From Sphingomonas ginkgonis (lineage in GTDB: Bacteria; Pseudomonadota; Alphaproteobacteria; Sphingomonadales; Sphingomonadaceae): 64,000 bases of DNA. Below, piece by piece: positions 9,362-18,524 of the stretch. The notes under the pieces are model-generated. The model was not told the origin of the DNA. It made no database searches and worked only from the letters and a program-made list of their open reading frames with translations. Location of the stretch: assembly GCF_003970925.1 (NCBI RefSeq), contig NZ_RWJF01000002.1:1-64000 (forward strand), written 5' to 3'. Numbering within the stretch: position 1 is the first letter of the stretch; every line of letters starts with the position of its first letter. Both the position numbers and the translations under genes were made by a program.

Positions 9362-11153
9362 GCGGGGCACCATCCTCGCGCTCGGCATCCCGGTCGGGAT
9401 CGTCGTCGCGTTCCTCATCACGTCGGTTGTTGCGTGGATATACCTGGGCCTCCCCAGCGCGAAGTTCGACATTTTCAAAATGCCGGCGTTCTTCTGGTAT
9501 TACCGGCATGATCCGGTGGTGCTGAAAGCCCTCGCCGGGGGCGCGCTAGTCGGCACCATCATCGCAGGCCTGATGCTGTGGTGGGTCGCCAAGCAAAAGC
9601 CGCCCCTGCACGGCGCCGCCCGCTTCGCGAAGGAAGGCGAAATCCGCCGCGCCGGCTTCCGCGCCGGTGACGGCATTGTCCTCGGCAAGAAGGGCGGCAA
9701 GTTCCTGACCTTCGGCGGGAGCGAACATTGCATCGTTGAGGCCCCTACCCGCTCGGGCAAGGGCGTCGGCATCGTCATCCCGAACCTCCTGTCGTGGCAG
9801 GAGTCGGTCGTCGTCCTCGATGTGAAGCGCGAAAATTGGGACGCGACGGCGGGCTTTCGCAAGAAATACGGACAGGCGGTTTACCTGTTCAACCCGACCG
9901 ATCCCGAAGGCCAGACCGCCCGCTACAACCCGCTCGGCTACATCGATCGCACCGATCCCGATCAGGTGGTGATCGAGCTGCAGAAGATTGCTACGATGCT
10001 GTTCGTGCCTCCGGAACGCGGGGAACCGTTCTGGACGGATTCGGCGCGAACTGCCTTTGTCGGCGTCGGGGCTTACCTCGCGGTCGCCGATCAGCCCTTC
10101 ACCATCGGCTCGATCTATCGGCTGATGACAACGGGTGACACGCGCGGGTTCTTCCGCCGCGTCCTCGACGATCGCTCGCTTGATCTGTCGCAAGGGTGTC
10201 GCAACGCGCTCGCCGACTTCACGTCGGGGGCGGACAACACGTTCGCCAGCATCGTCCAGACCGTCACGTCGAAGCTGAGCCTGTGGCTCAACCCGCGCGT
10301 CGACGCGGCGACGGAGGCGTCCGACTTCGATCTGCGCGAGCTGCGCAGCAGGCGCATGTCGATCTATCTTGGCGTATCGCCCGACGAGCTTGATCGGGTG
10401 GCCCCACTCTACAACCTCCTGTTTCAGCAGCTCGTCGATCTCAATGTGCGCGATCTGCCCGACACGGCCACGCCGCTGAAGATCCTCGTCATCCTCGACG
10501 AGTTCGCGCGCATCGGCCGGGCGCAGGTCATCGCGAGTGCGTTTTCCTACGTCGCCGGCTACGGCATACGCCTCCTCCCTGTCATCCAGTCCCGATCGCA
10601 GCTCCGAGCTGTCTATGGTGAGCATGTCGCCAACGAGATCGTCGCCAACTGCGGCGTCGAGGTAGCCTTCACGCCGAAAGAGCTGCGTGTGGCGAACGAA
10701 CTGTCGGAGCGGATCGGCTACGTCGGGCAGGAGTCCGTCACCAAGTCTCTGACGATCCATGGCGTTCTGGCGAACCGCTCCAAATCCATGTCGGACCAGC
10801 GCCGCGCCCTCTTGCTCCCACAAGAGCTGATGCAGTTTCCCGACAGCGAATTGCTCCTCCTCCGGGGAGGCATCCCGCCGATCCACGGCGAGAAGATACG
10901 CTACTATGCGGACGGGCTCTTTCGGGCGCGAGTTGAGCCGGCGCCGGAGGTCCCCCCAATTCCGCGCACGCTTCGCGACGATGAAGACCTGCCCGAGTGC
11001 GCAATGCCGACATTCGATCAGCTCACGGACCCGGACCCGTTCACGTTCGCAATGGATTGCGTCGTCACTCAGGATCATCCCGACATGCTCATCGACGTGT
11101 CGGCCGAGCAACGTGGAAATGAGGTCGTTGGTGTAATCGAACAGGAGCGATGA
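9333..11153 (+). CDS. virD4: VirD4 coupling protein
   Basis: T4SS coupling protein that docks relaxosome and protein substrates to the channel. Two N-terminal transmembrane helices (about residues 13-36 and 55-85) precede the ATPase domain. The Walker A-like motif APTRSGKG is near residue 138 and the Walker B motif VILDEF near residue 385. The 606 residues are normal for VirD4/TraG. ATG 9333 overlaps virB11 by 29 bases; a second ATG at 9351 is also plausible. The C-terminal tail is acidic and might be used for substrate recognition. Confidence 0.94.
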   Translation: MTRQGVMPPKRGTILALGIPVGIVVAFLITSVVAWIYLGLPSAKFDIFKMPAFFWYYRHDPVVLKALAGGALVGTIIAGLMLWWVAKQKPPLHGAARFAKEGEIRRAGFRAGDGIVLGKKGGKFLTFGGSEHCIVEAPTRSGKGVGIVIPNLLSWQESVVVLDVKRENWDATAGFRKKYGQAVYLFNPTDPEGQTARYNPLGYIDRTDPDQVVIELQKIATMLFVPPERGEPFWTDSARTAFVGVGAYLAVADQPFTIGSIYRLMTTGDTRGFFRRVLDDRSLDLSQGCRNALADFTSGADNTFASIVQTVTSKLSLWLNPRVDAATEASDFDLRELRSRRMSIYLGVSPDELDRVAPLYNLLFQQLVDLNVRDLPDTATPLKILVILDEFARIGRAQVIASAFSYVAGYGIRLLPVIQSRSQLRAVYGEHVANEIVANCGVEVAFTPKELRVANELSERIGYVGQESVTKSLTIHGVLANRSKSMSDQRRALLLPQELMQFPDSELLLLRGGIPPIHGEKIRYYADGLFRARVEPAPEVPPIPRTLRDDEDLPECAMPTFDQLTDPDPFTFAMDCVVTQDHPDMLIDVSAEQRGNEVVGVIEQER

Positions 11154-11154
11154 C

Positions 11155-11892
11155 ATGGCTGAGTATGTCGAGGTTGCTGGCGCTGGCAAGGAAGGCGAGA
11201 GCCGACGCAAGCGGCCGATGGAAGTGCCTGCCGAGCTGGACTCCCGATTCCTCCGGGTCGGCAACAAGCTCTATCGCAGCGCGCACGACAAACAGCCGGT
11301 TGCGACCATCACGCCGGATCGCATCAAGGCAAGGGACCGCGACTCCCTCCCCGATCTGATCCGGCTCGCGAAGGAAAACGGGTGGACGTCGATCAAGGTC
11401 AGCGGCGATGCCGAGTTCCAACGCGCCGCTTACCTTGCCGCCTCCGCGCAGGGCATCAAGGTCGACGGCTACAAGCCCGACGATAAGACGCAAGCCGCAG
11501 CCGAGCGCGAGCAGGCGCGACAGGCGGGCGTTCCCGACAACCAGGCTCGATCGACGCGGACTGCCAATCAAGCTCGCGACACCAAGGAGCAGGCCGAGCC
11601 GCGCACTGATCTGGCCGAGCGTTTTCGCCGGCAGTCAGACGTCCAGAACGCGAAAGACCCCGTGCTGCGCAAGGCGCAAAGCCATGTCGCGCTTGCGATG
11701 GCGGTCGCGGCCGAACGCTTCCCCAACGACCACGAGAAGCGACGCGAGTTCGTGGCAGAGCGCAAGGAAGAGGTCGCGGCGCGGATCGGCCGCGGAGAAG
11801 CCGTTGCTGGCATTGAGGTCAAGGCTAGGCAGGAACAGCGGGTGCGCGAGATGGCGCAGGATCAGGTCTTGCAGAAGTCCCGGTCGCGGTAA
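11155..11892 (+). CDS. Free-standing LPD7-domain protein
   Basis: Last gene of the conjugation operon, starting two bases after the virD4 stop. Residues about 25-105 look like the LPD7 domain of large polyvalent and relaxase proteins: a conserved start around FLRVGNKLYR, then GWTSIKVSGD, an FQRAAY helix and GIKVDGYKP. The C-terminal half (about residues 105-245) is charged, helical and rich in Arg, Glu and Gln. LPD7 is usually fused to relaxases; here the relaxase at 22814-23920 lacks it, so this may be a detached relaxosome accessory. Its exact role is unknown. Confidence 0.72.
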   Translation: MAEYVEVAGAGKEGESRRKRPMEVPAELDSRFLRVGNKLYRSAHDKQPVATITPDRIKARDRDSLPDLIRLAKENGWTSIKVSGDAEFQRAAYLAASAQGIKVDGYKPDDKTQAAAEREQARQAGVPDNQARSTRTANQARDTKEQAEPRTDLAERFRRQSDVQNAKDPVLRKAQSHVALAMAVAAERFPNDHEKRREFVAERKEEVAARIGRGEAVAGIEVKARQEQRVREMAQDQVLQKSRSR

Positions 11893-11926
11893 AGTGGGGC
11901 GGCCCTTCCCCTACAAGCAGGCCGAG

Positions 11927-11944
11927 GTGTGCCACGTGGCACAC
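11927..11944. promoter_or_regulatory. parS-like palindrome, copy 2
   Basis: Identical 18-bp palindrome GTGTGCCACGTGGCACAC, located 35 bp after the stop of the last conjugation gene. It marks the 3' end of the T4SS operon and lies close to the junction with the accessory block. About 190 bp without a gene follow, up to the end of the cytochrome gene. Confidence 0.75.
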
Positions 11945-12136
11945 CATCGGCAGGGCAGCTAACGACCCAAAGTCGGTCGTAGCCGAGGCACGTTGCCGAC
12001 CTCCGGAGCGGACATTCTGAACCACGGTTCTGACACACGCAAACCCTTGAGAGGCCGTGGTAGGTTCCACAGCGTCACAACCGACCGGTTATGACGACTT
12101 TCCCGATTGAGATGGTATTTTGGGATTATGGCGCGG

Positions 12137-12619
12137 TTAGCCGGTTCCACCTGAAACATCGGGAGCCACCTTGGGGTCGGGGTCCTGCGCCTTACCGGTT
12201 GCGGGTGCCGCCTTCTGATGCGGCATGGCGGTGAGATAGGCGACGATTGCGTCGACATCCTTCTCGGCCACCGGCGCCTTGTACACTTCGCGCATCTTGG
12301 TGACGGTCGCCTTCCACTGATCCGCCGATAGCGCAGGCTGGGTCAGCGCCATACTGGCCGAGTGGCACGAGGTGCAGTTGGCGTTGATGACGTCGGCGTG
12401 CGGACCATCGGGATAGGTCGCGTCGTCGATCGGCAGGTCGACGCTGGTCGAGGCAAGCGAGAAGCCGCGGGCCGACACGCTGACGGGGGGCGCCGGCTCG
12501 GACGTCTCGGAGATCGGGGCAGACGCCTTGCGGCTGCTCGGCGCACCTATCGAGACGAGGATGATACCGGTCAGGCCAATCAAGCCAGCGGCCATTACGC
12601 CGGGAGACGGGGTCTTCAT
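12137..12619 (-). CDS. Monohaem cytochrome c, sulfite dehydrogenase subunit (SorB-like)
   Basis: Probable electron acceptor for the molybdoenzyme encoded just upstream. The 160-residue protein has an N-terminal hydrophobic signal or anchor (about residues 8-27), one haem c site CTSCH near residue 82, and a C-terminal class I cytochrome c fold with a candidate Met ligand near residue 132. The C-terminal tail is Pro/Lys/Asp-rich. It starts 14 bases after the stop of the SUOX-fold enzyme, the usual sorAB arrangement. The sulfite substrate is inferred from context. Confidence 0.8.
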   Translation of the reverse strand: MKTPSPGVMAAGLIGLTGIILVSIGAPSSRKASAPISETSEPAPPVSVSARGFSLASTSVDLPIDDATYPDGPHADVINANCTSCHSASMALTQPALSADQWKATVTKMREVYKAPVAEKDVDAIVAYLTAMPHQKAAPATGKAQDPDPKVAPDVSGGTG

Positions 12620-12633
12620 GGAATGCTCGCTCC

Positions 12634-13869
12634 TCAGGCCGCAATGATGGTGGTGGTTTCGATGTTGCCGCGCATGAACCCGCCGGGGTTCCAGATCGGC
12701 TTCATCGGCTGAGCGACACCGTTGGCGTTCCAGCAGCGCACCATGATCGGGTTGGGACCGCGCCTAAGCGGCACGCGACCATCCCACCGACGGAAGCTGT
12801 ACTTGCCCTCGTCCGCTCCGAGCGTCGTCCTGTACCAGGTGTGGCCACCATCGGATGAGACATCGACCTTGGCGACGCCGCAGTCGCCGCCCATCGCGAT
12901 CCCGCCAACCGGGATGGACGCCTCATAGGCGATCGTCTGGCCATCCGGCAGGCTGGTCATCCAGCTACGCGGGATCATGCGGTTAATCGGGACGGTCGGG
13001 AAGTCTTTCTGTCCCGGCATCACGTTGGCGCCCGGCGTCGCCGGGATCTTGTAAGCCTTGGCCATCCAATATTGGTCGTCAGGGCCGGGCAGTACCTCGA
13101 TCGCATTCAGCATCTTGACCCAGTAGGTCGAATACCAGCCCGGGACGATCAGCCGGCAGGGAAAGCCGTTGAGGAGCGGCAGCTGCTCGCCGTTCATGCC
13201 GAAGGCGATCATCACCTCGCCGTCGCGGGCATGGTCGATGTCGAGCGCCTTCTCGAAGTCAGGGGCGCCAGCGACGACCGGCTGATCGAGCGCGCCGAAG
13301 CGCACCTGTACCGCGCCTGCCTTGATCCCCGCGAGGTCCAGCACGTCGCGCAGGCGCACGCCGAGCCATTTGGCATTGCCCATCGCGCCGTTGCCCCATT
13401 GCGCGCCGGCGACCCGGGGCTGGAACAACCCACGGCTGTTGCCCGAGCACTGATTGACCGCTGCCATCTCGACCCGCGGCAGGCGCAGCAGCTGGGCAAG
13501 GCTGATCGACAGCGGTCGGTTGACGTGGCCGAAGACGTTGAGGCGGAAGCTCTCGACGTCGATCGAGGTCGGGATGTCGGCCCAATGCCAGCGGACGAAG
13601 AACTGGTCGTTGGGCGTGAACACCGACTTGTCGAACACGTCCATCGGCGTTTCCAGCAAGGGCGGATGGACACGCTGGAGGATCATGCTGCCCTTGCCGG
13701 GAAAGGCGCTGGTCATCGGCCGCTCGGCATTGCCGCCGGGCAGCTTCAGGTCGACGAGCTGCTGCGCCAGCGCAGGTGCTGCGGCAAGGCCGGCGGTGCC
13801 GAGCGCCGTACGCCTGAGAAAGCGGCGACGACTGGTTTCACTCGCCAGCGCGGCGTCAAAATTGTCCAT
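12634..13869 (-). CDS. Tat-exported SUOX-family molybdoenzyme (SorA-like)
   Basis: Periplasmic oxidoreductase of the sulfite oxidase family that passes electrons to the neighbouring cytochrome c. The 411-residue protein has a twin-arginine signal (SRRRFLRRTALG), then the molybdopterin domain with the molybdenum-ligating Cys in NQCSGNSRG, and a C-terminal dimerisation domain of about 120 residues. I chose ATG 13869, preceded by AGGAG; a longer in-frame start at 13923 is less likely. Other YedY/SorA-like substrates are possible, but the transporter and cytochrome context favour sulfite. Confidence 0.85.
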   Translation of the reverse strand: MDNFDAALASETSRRRFLRRTALGTAGLAAAPALAQQLVDLKLPGGNAERPMTSAFPGKGSMILQRVHPPLLETPMDVFDKSVFTPNDQFFVRWHWADIPTSIDVESFRLNVFGHVNRPLSISLAQLLRLPRVEMAAVNQCSGNSRGLFQPRVAGAQWGNGAMGNAKWLGVRLRDVLDLAGIKAGAVQVRFGALDQPVVAGAPDFEKALDIDHARDGEVMIAFGMNGEQLPLLNGFPCRLIVPGWYSTYWVKMLNAIEVLPGPDDQYWMAKAYKIPATPGANVMPGQKDFPTVPINRMIPRSWMTSLPDGQTIAYEASIPVGGIAMGGDCGVAKVDVSSDGGHTWYRTTLGADEGKYSFRRWDGRVPLRRGPNPIMVRCWNANGVAQPMKPIWNPGGFMRGNIETTTIIAA

Positions 13870-13923
13870 GACAAGGCTCTCCTGTGGCCAGCCAGGCTGG
13901 CGGATAGACGGGTCGATGCGCAA

Positions 13924-13949
13924 GTGATCGGATCAACTGATCCGATCAC
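13924..13949. repeat. Perfect 12-bp inverted repeat
   Basis: Arms GTGATCGGATCA and TGATCCGATCAC are separated by two bases. The repeat lies between the exporter stop and the molybdoenzyme start. The very short loop and the lack of a T-run argue for a protein-binding operator rather than a terminator. It differs from the parS-like palindromes. Confidence 0.55.
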
Positions 13950-13958
13950 CACAGCGGA

Positions 13959-15110
13959 TCAGTTCGGGGTAGCGATGCAGGGCGAGACGAACAGGTTGCC
14001 ACGCCATGCTCCGGCGAGCGTCTTGGCGCCGACCAGCAGCCACATGGCCGCGAGCGCTATCGTCAACACCGTGCCGACGATACCGAAAAACCCAAGGTTC
14101 AGCGTCGTGCCGAGACGGAAGGTGGCGACGGTGTAGACGCCGAGCGGGAAGGTATAGCCCCACCAGCCAAGGTTAAACGGTACGCCGGCGCGCCAGTAGC
14201 GGATGGTGATAAGCGTCGCGAGCGCCAGCCACCACAGGCCGAAGCCCCACAGGCAGAGCCCGGCGACAACGCCGATCCCTTGCGCAACGGTACCGACTCC
14301 GGCCAGCCCGTGTGCGGCGAGGATCGCCGGCGCATCCGCCCCGAGCACCAGCATACCCAGCGCCCCGGTGCCGATCGGCCCCAGCGCCAGCCAGGAGGAT
14401 GCTGCCATGCTCTCGTGCGGGAGCTTATGGAGCGCCATCCGCAGGATCAGGATGGCGAGGATGCCTAACGCGACCGGCACCGAATAGGCCCACAGCACAT
14501 AGGAAGTCGCGAGCGTCACGATCTGCGCGTGGGGATCGGCCAAATGCGGAGCGAGTAGCCCGCCGCTGGCACCCGCCACTTCGGCTGCGACGACCGGCAG
14601 CAGCCACACCGCGGTCATGCCGTCCAGGCTGTGCTCGTGGCGGGTGAACATCAGGTACGGGATGAGCACACCGCAGGCGAGCGACATGGCGACGTCGATC
14701 CACCACAGGACATGAGCAACCGGCACAATGCCGTCCCCGAACCGCGCGATGCCGAAGGCTAGACAGCCGTTGATGATCGTTGCGAGGCCCATAGGGATCG
14801 TCCCGATGAACATCGATACGGTGTTATGCCCGAAGATGCGCCGCGCCTCGTGCCCGAACATCGCCCAGCGCGCGCCATAGAGAGCGGCGAACAGGATGAA
14901 GAGCGCGATGTTGAAGAACCACAACACCTCGCCGACCGGCTTCAGCGCAGGTCCGATGCCGGGCACCTGTGGCAGCGCGAGCGCGAGGATGCCCGTGCCC
15001 ATCGTTGCGGCGAACCAGTTGGGTGTGAACTGGCGGATCATCTCGCGGGGGTGATCGAGCCGGCTGAGCGGCTTGAGGCCGCTTAGAACGGAGTGCGTGT
15101 CGGCATTCAT
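13959..15110 (-). CDS. TDT-family transporter, probable sulfite exporter
   Basis: Polytopic inner-membrane protein (383 aa, about ten hydrophobic segments) of the tellurite-resistance/dicarboxylate transporter (TehA/Ssu1) family. The motif FTPNWFAATMGTGI near the N-terminus is characteristic. Family members export sulfite in yeast and bacteria. Here the gene sits between a LysR regulator, whose stop it overlaps, and a sulfite-dehydrogenase-like pair. Sulfite efflux or detoxification is therefore the best guess, although malate or tellurite transport cannot be ruled out. Confidence 0.8.
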   Translation of the reverse strand: MNADTHSVLSGLKPLSRLDHPREMIRQFTPNWFAATMGTGILALALPQVPGIGPALKPVGEVLWFFNIALFILFAALYGARWAMFGHEARRIFGHNTVSMFIGTIPMGLATIINGCLAFGIARFGDGIVPVAHVLWWIDVAMSLACGVLIPYLMFTRHEHSLDGMTAVWLLPVVAAEVAGASGGLLAPHLADPHAQIVTLATSYVLWAYSVPVALGILAILILRMALHKLPHESMAASSWLALGPIGTGALGMLVLGADAPAILAAHGLAGVGTVAQGIGVVAGLCLWGFGLWWLALATLITIRYWRAGVPFNLGWWGYTFPLGVYTVATFRLGTTLNLGFFGIVGTVLTIALAAMWLLVGAKTLAGAWRGNLFVSPCIATPN

Positions 15111-15979
15111 GCGACCTGCTCCTTGATGAGGTCCGTCAGCGCGTCGGCCGCGCGGGTGCGATAGCGTTCCTTGTGGCGCAGCGCGTGGAAGGCGCGATCG
15201 GGCAACCCAAGCGGCAGCTCGACCAGATCGCCGGCCTTGAGCGCGCGTGCGACGACCAATCGCGACAATACGGAGACGCCGGCACCTGCCTCGACCGCGG
15301 TGCGCACTGCTTCGTTGGACGGCAGCGTCATCGCTACCGTCAGTTGCATCGGATCGAACCCGCGCGTTCGCAGCACGTCTTCGAAGGTCGAACGCGTGCC
15401 TGATCCCTGCTCGCGGACAATCCAGCGTGCAGTGCGAAGCCAGTCCTCGTCGACATGCCCGACGTCCTCGCGGCCGACCAGTACCATCGGGTCACGCCCG
15501 ACGATCCAGTGGGCGAGCGCCGGTTCGTTCACCTCGCCCTCGACGAACCCAAGTTCCGCGGCACCGCTGAGGACTTGCGCTGCCGCGCCCTCAGTGTTGT
15601 CGATCGCCAGCTCGACCGCAATCTGCGGGTGGCGCTCGTGAAAGGCGGCAAGCCTTGCGGGCAACCAGTAGCTTGCGATCGTCTGGCTGGCGACGATCCG
15701 CAACGAACCACGGGCAAGCCCGGCATAGTCCGCCAGCATCGTCTCGGCATGCGCTGCCCGCCCCAGCACCGCGCGCGCTTCCTCCAGAAAGCCGCGGCCT
15801 GCTTCGGTCAGCTGGATGCCACGCCCGACACGGTGAAACAGAGGAACCCCGTAGCGCGCTTCGAGGGCCGCGACCGCGCCGGAGGCAGCGGACTGCGTGA
15901 CGTTCAGCACCTCTGCTGCCTTGGTGACGTGTTCGCGCTCGGCGACACCGACGAAGATTCTGAGCTGCTCCAGGGTCAT
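15107..15979 (-). CDS. LysR-type transcriptional regulator
   Basis: Likely regulator of the sulfite block. The 290-residue protein has an N-terminal winged helix (MTLEQLRIFVGVAEREHV, then the recognition helix in TQSAASGAVAALE) and a C-terminal periplasmic-binding-like effector domain. ATG 15979 gives the normal LysR start; an upstream extension to 16015 lacks family features. It is first in a minus-strand operon with the exporter (overlap) and diverges from the cytoplasmic SUOX-fold gene, so the 16.0-16.1 kb gap probably holds its operator. Confidence 0.9.
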   Translation of the reverse strand: MTLEQLRIFVGVAEREHVTKAAEVLNVTQSAASGAVAALEARYGVPLFHRVGRGIQLTEAGRGFLEEARAVLGRAAHAETMLADYAGLARGSLRIVASQTIASYWLPARLAAFHERHPQIAVELAIDNTEGAAAQVLSGAAELGFVEGEVNEPALAHWIVGRDPMVLVGREDVGHVDEDWLRTARWIVREQGSGTRSTFEDVLRTRGFDPMQLTVAMTLPSNEAVRTAVEAGAGVSVLSRLVVARALKAGDLVELPLGLPDRAFHALRHKERYRTRAADALTDLIKEQVA

Positions 15980-16125
15980 GCAGCTTGTATCGCGCAAACT
16001 GATCGATACGACCAACCGTTTGATCTGTTTGTTCCAATCTGGATATGGGAACGATCGGTAATCCTTCGTCTGCGATAGTCTTGAAGGCTTGAAGCGATCC
16101 GCGCGCTTGCGGCGTTGGTTCGTCC

Positions 16126-17193
16126 ATGAATGATATGATCGAGCGCAACTCCGATCCCTACAACGCCGAGCCGACGCCCGGCGCGCTGATCGAGCGGTTC
16201 CTGACGCCGCAGGCGCTGTTCTACGTGCGCAGCCATGGCGCGGTGCCCGATCTGCCCGCCGATCACCGAATCGAGGTGAGCGGAACGAGTAACGAAAGCC
16301 GCTTCTTCTCAGTGGAGGATCTGAAGAGCGCGTTTCCCAAGCGGACGGTGACGGCGGTTCTCCAGTGCGCCGGCAACCGGCGCACGGATTTTCAGCAGGT
16401 CGCCCGGACGTCCGGCGACCCCTGGGACGTGGGAGCGATCGGCAATGCGGAATGGACCGGCGTACGACTGTCCGACGTACTGGATGCCGTCGGTGCGCCG
16501 GATGCGTCCGACCTGTTCGTGGCGTTCACCGGGGCGGACGAGGTGGACGTCGAAGGCGAGGAAGCATTGTTCGGGGTCTCGATCGCCATGAGCAAGGCGC
16601 GGCAACCCGACGTCCTCATTGCTTGGGCGATGAACGGCGAGCCGCTGACGCCCGAACACGGCGCACCGCTCCGCATGGTGGTGCCGGGCTATGCCGGGGT
16701 GCGCAGCGCCAAATGGCTGACACGGATCGAGGTGCGCGACACGCCCTCCGACGCACCCATCCAGGCGCACGACTACAAGCTCTTTCCCGCCGATGTGACG
16801 AGCGACACCGTCGAGTGGGACCAGGGTCTCACGATCAATGCCATGCCGCTCAACGCCGCGATCTGCTCGCCCGGCTCCGGTGAAATCCTGTCGGCCGGGG
16901 AGGTGCGGATCGAGGGTTACGCCATCGCCTATGATCGCCGCGTCTCCCGGGTCGAAGTGTCGGTGAACGGCGGTCGTGACTGGCAACAGGCGACGTTCGC
17001 CGATGATCCGGAGACGCACTGGGGTTGGCGGCGCTGGACCCTCGACGCCACGCTCCCCAAAGGTCGCCAGCACCTTGTCGTGCGCGCCTTCGACGAAGCT
17101 GGACAGGGACAGCCCGAACGGCCGGACACGATGTGGAACTTCGCCGGCTATCTGTGCACCGCCTGGCACCACGTACACGTGCTGGTCGAATGA
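16126..17193 (+). CDS. Cytoplasmic SUOX-fold molybdoenzyme
   Basis: Second sulfite-oxidase-family protein in the block (355 aa). The Mo-ligating Cys is in LQCAGNRR (about residue 84), an HGAPLRMVVPGYAGV segment follows, and the C-terminal Mo-co dimerisation domain is present. Unlike the first enzyme, there is no Tat or Sec signal, so it should act in the cytoplasm. It diverges from the LysR gene and its stop overlaps the following MgtC-like gene by four bases. Substrate is unknown; sulfite is an inference from context. Confidence 0.8.
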   Translation: MNDMIERNSDPYNAEPTPGALIERFLTPQALFYVRSHGAVPDLPADHRIEVSGTSNESRFFSVEDLKSAFPKRTVTAVLQCAGNRRTDFQQVARTSGDPWDVGAIGNAEWTGVRLSDVLDAVGAPDASDLFVAFTGADEVDVEGEEALFGVSIAMSKARQPDVLIAWAMNGEPLTPEHGAPLRMVVPGYAGVRSAKWLTRIEVRDTPSDAPIQAHDYKLFPADVTSDTVEWDQGLTINAMPLNAAICSPGSGEILSAGEVRIEGYAIAYDRRVSRVEVSVNGGRDWQQATFADDPETHWGWRRWTLDATLPKGRQHLVVRAFDEAGQGQPERPDTMWNFAGYLCTAWHHVHVLVE

Positions 17194-17702
17194 CCGAAGC
17201 GTCAGCTGCATCGGATATCGCCTTCTGGATCGATGCGATCGGCCGGCTGGTGATTGCGACCGCGGCCGGGATGGTGCTCGGCTGGGAACGCTCGCGCGAG
17301 AACCGGCAGATCATGGGCTTGCGGACGCTGGGCCTCGTCGGTCTGGCGAGCTGCATCGCCGTGCAGGCGATCGTGCACAGTGGCTTGCCAAATGTGAACG
17401 CCGATGCCGCAGGACGGGCGATGCAGGGCATTCTGTCCGGCGTCGGCTTCATCGGTGCCGGCGCTGTGCTGCGGGTCGGCCAGGGTCAGGAAGTGCATGG
17501 GCTGGCGACCGCCGCATGCATCTGGGTCACAGCCACGATCGGCGCGGCAGCAGGGTTGGCGGTGTGGCCGCTCATCATCGGCGGGTTGAGCCTTGCGATG
17601 CTCGTACTGTTCGTCGGCGCTCCGCTCGAACGTCGCATTCGCGAGCGGGCCAGGCTGACTCCGGCAGAGGCCGACCGGAAGGATGCCGAGCGCAAGCCGT
17701 GA
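17190..17702 (+). CDS. MgtC/SapB-family membrane protein
   Basis: Inner-membrane protein of 170 residues with four hydrophobic segments in the first 150 residues. The family signature is clear: a GWERSRENRQIMGLRT-like block with conserved Glu and Arg, then GVGFIGAGAVLR. The C-terminal cytoplasmic tail is short and charged, so it lacks the ACT-like domain of full-length MgtC. It is translationally coupled (ATGA) to the cytoplasmic SUOX-fold enzyme. The functional link between the two is not known. Confidence 0.82.
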   Translation: MTEASAASDIAFWIDAIGRLVIATAAGMVLGWERSRENRQIMGLRTLGLVGLASCIAVQAIVHSGLPNVNADAAGRAMQGILSGVGFIGAGAVLRVGQGQEVHGLATAACIWVTATIGAAAGLAVWPLIIGGLSLAMLVLFVGAPLERRIRERARLTPAEADRKDAERKP

Positions 17703-17753
17703 TCCCGCTGGTCCGCCCAGTGCCTGTCGGCGCTGAGAACCGGCCAGGCGCTA

Positions 17754-18524
17754 TCAGGACACAAGCGCCGCATCGGCCTGGCGCCGGACCTCGTTGGCGA
17801 TCGGATGCAGCTCGGCAGCGGGGCGCTCCCCCACCACACTATAGCCGATCCCGTCGACCGCCCATGTGACCCGGCCCATGGTCCCGCTGGACGTGCTGGT
17901 CATGCTTGCGCTCTTGTCGATTTGCATGGGCCTCGTCAGCACCGCGAGCTTCGACGCTTGCGGTCCATCGTAGAGGAGCAGCGCCGCAGGGCCGTGGGGC
18001 GTCGCGACCAATCGCCCCCCGCCATAGCGGTAACCCGCTGCGCTGAGGTCCGGGATCGTGACGCGCTCACCCAATCGAGCGGAGGTCCATCGGATCAGCA
18101 TGGCGCGCTGGTCGGGGCCGATCTCCGCTGGTCGTATCCGGTCGGCGGCATAGACACGGAAATTGTCACTCGCCTCGTTGGCCAGCGCCGCGATACCCGC
18201 GCGGGGTTCGCCACTCCAACGCGCGCTCGACCAGCCCCCGCCAAACCCGACCGTCAACAGAAGCGACGCGGCGATGGCGAGTTGCCAACGCGGTTGGCGT
18301 TGCCGTCCCCTGATGGCTGCAACGCGCATCGTCGCCGGGATAGGTTCATCCGCGATCGGGGCAAACAGGGATGCAAGGGCTCGCGCCTGCTCCGCCTGCT
18401 CCCGCAAACGGGCATGCAAGTCCGGCTGGCCTTCAAGGTAGGCGTCGACCAGACGCTGCCGCTCGGGCGACAGCCTTCCATCGATCCACGCGGCCAGATC
18501 GTCTTCTCCGATCGGGCTGGTCAT
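17754..18524 (-). CDS. Membrane anti-sigma factor
   Basis: Probable anti-sigma partner of the ECF sigma factor whose 3' end it overlaps. The N-terminal about 75 residues form a cytoplasmic helical domain starting with DDLAAWIDGRLSPERQ, typical of anti-sigma N-domains but without a Zn-binding HxxxCxxC set. One transmembrane helix follows (about residues 80-100), then a periplasmic domain of about 155 residues. The gene is the last of the DUF305-YVTN-sigma-anti-sigma run. Confidence 0.82.
   Translation of the reverse strand: MTSPIGEDDLAAWIDGRLSPERQRLVDAYLEGQPDLHARLREQAEQARALASLFAPIADEPIPATMRVAAIRGRQRQPRWQLAIAASLLLTVGFGGGWSSARWSGEPRAGIAALANEASDNFRVYAADRIRPAEIGPDQRAMLIRWTSARLGERVTIPDLSAAGYRYGGGRLVATPHGPAALLLYDGPQASKLAVLTRPMQIDKSASMTSTSSGTMGRVTWAVDGIGYSVVGERPAAELHPIANEVRRQADAALVS

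Noticed and set aside
13924..13949. Seventh parS-like site
   Set aside because: The palindrome has a different sequence and no CACGTG core.
16055..16085. Second ECF promoter before the cytoplasmic SUOX-fold gene
   Set aside because: GGAAC and CGTCTG are present but with a different spacing from the candidate at 20886, so chance is likely.
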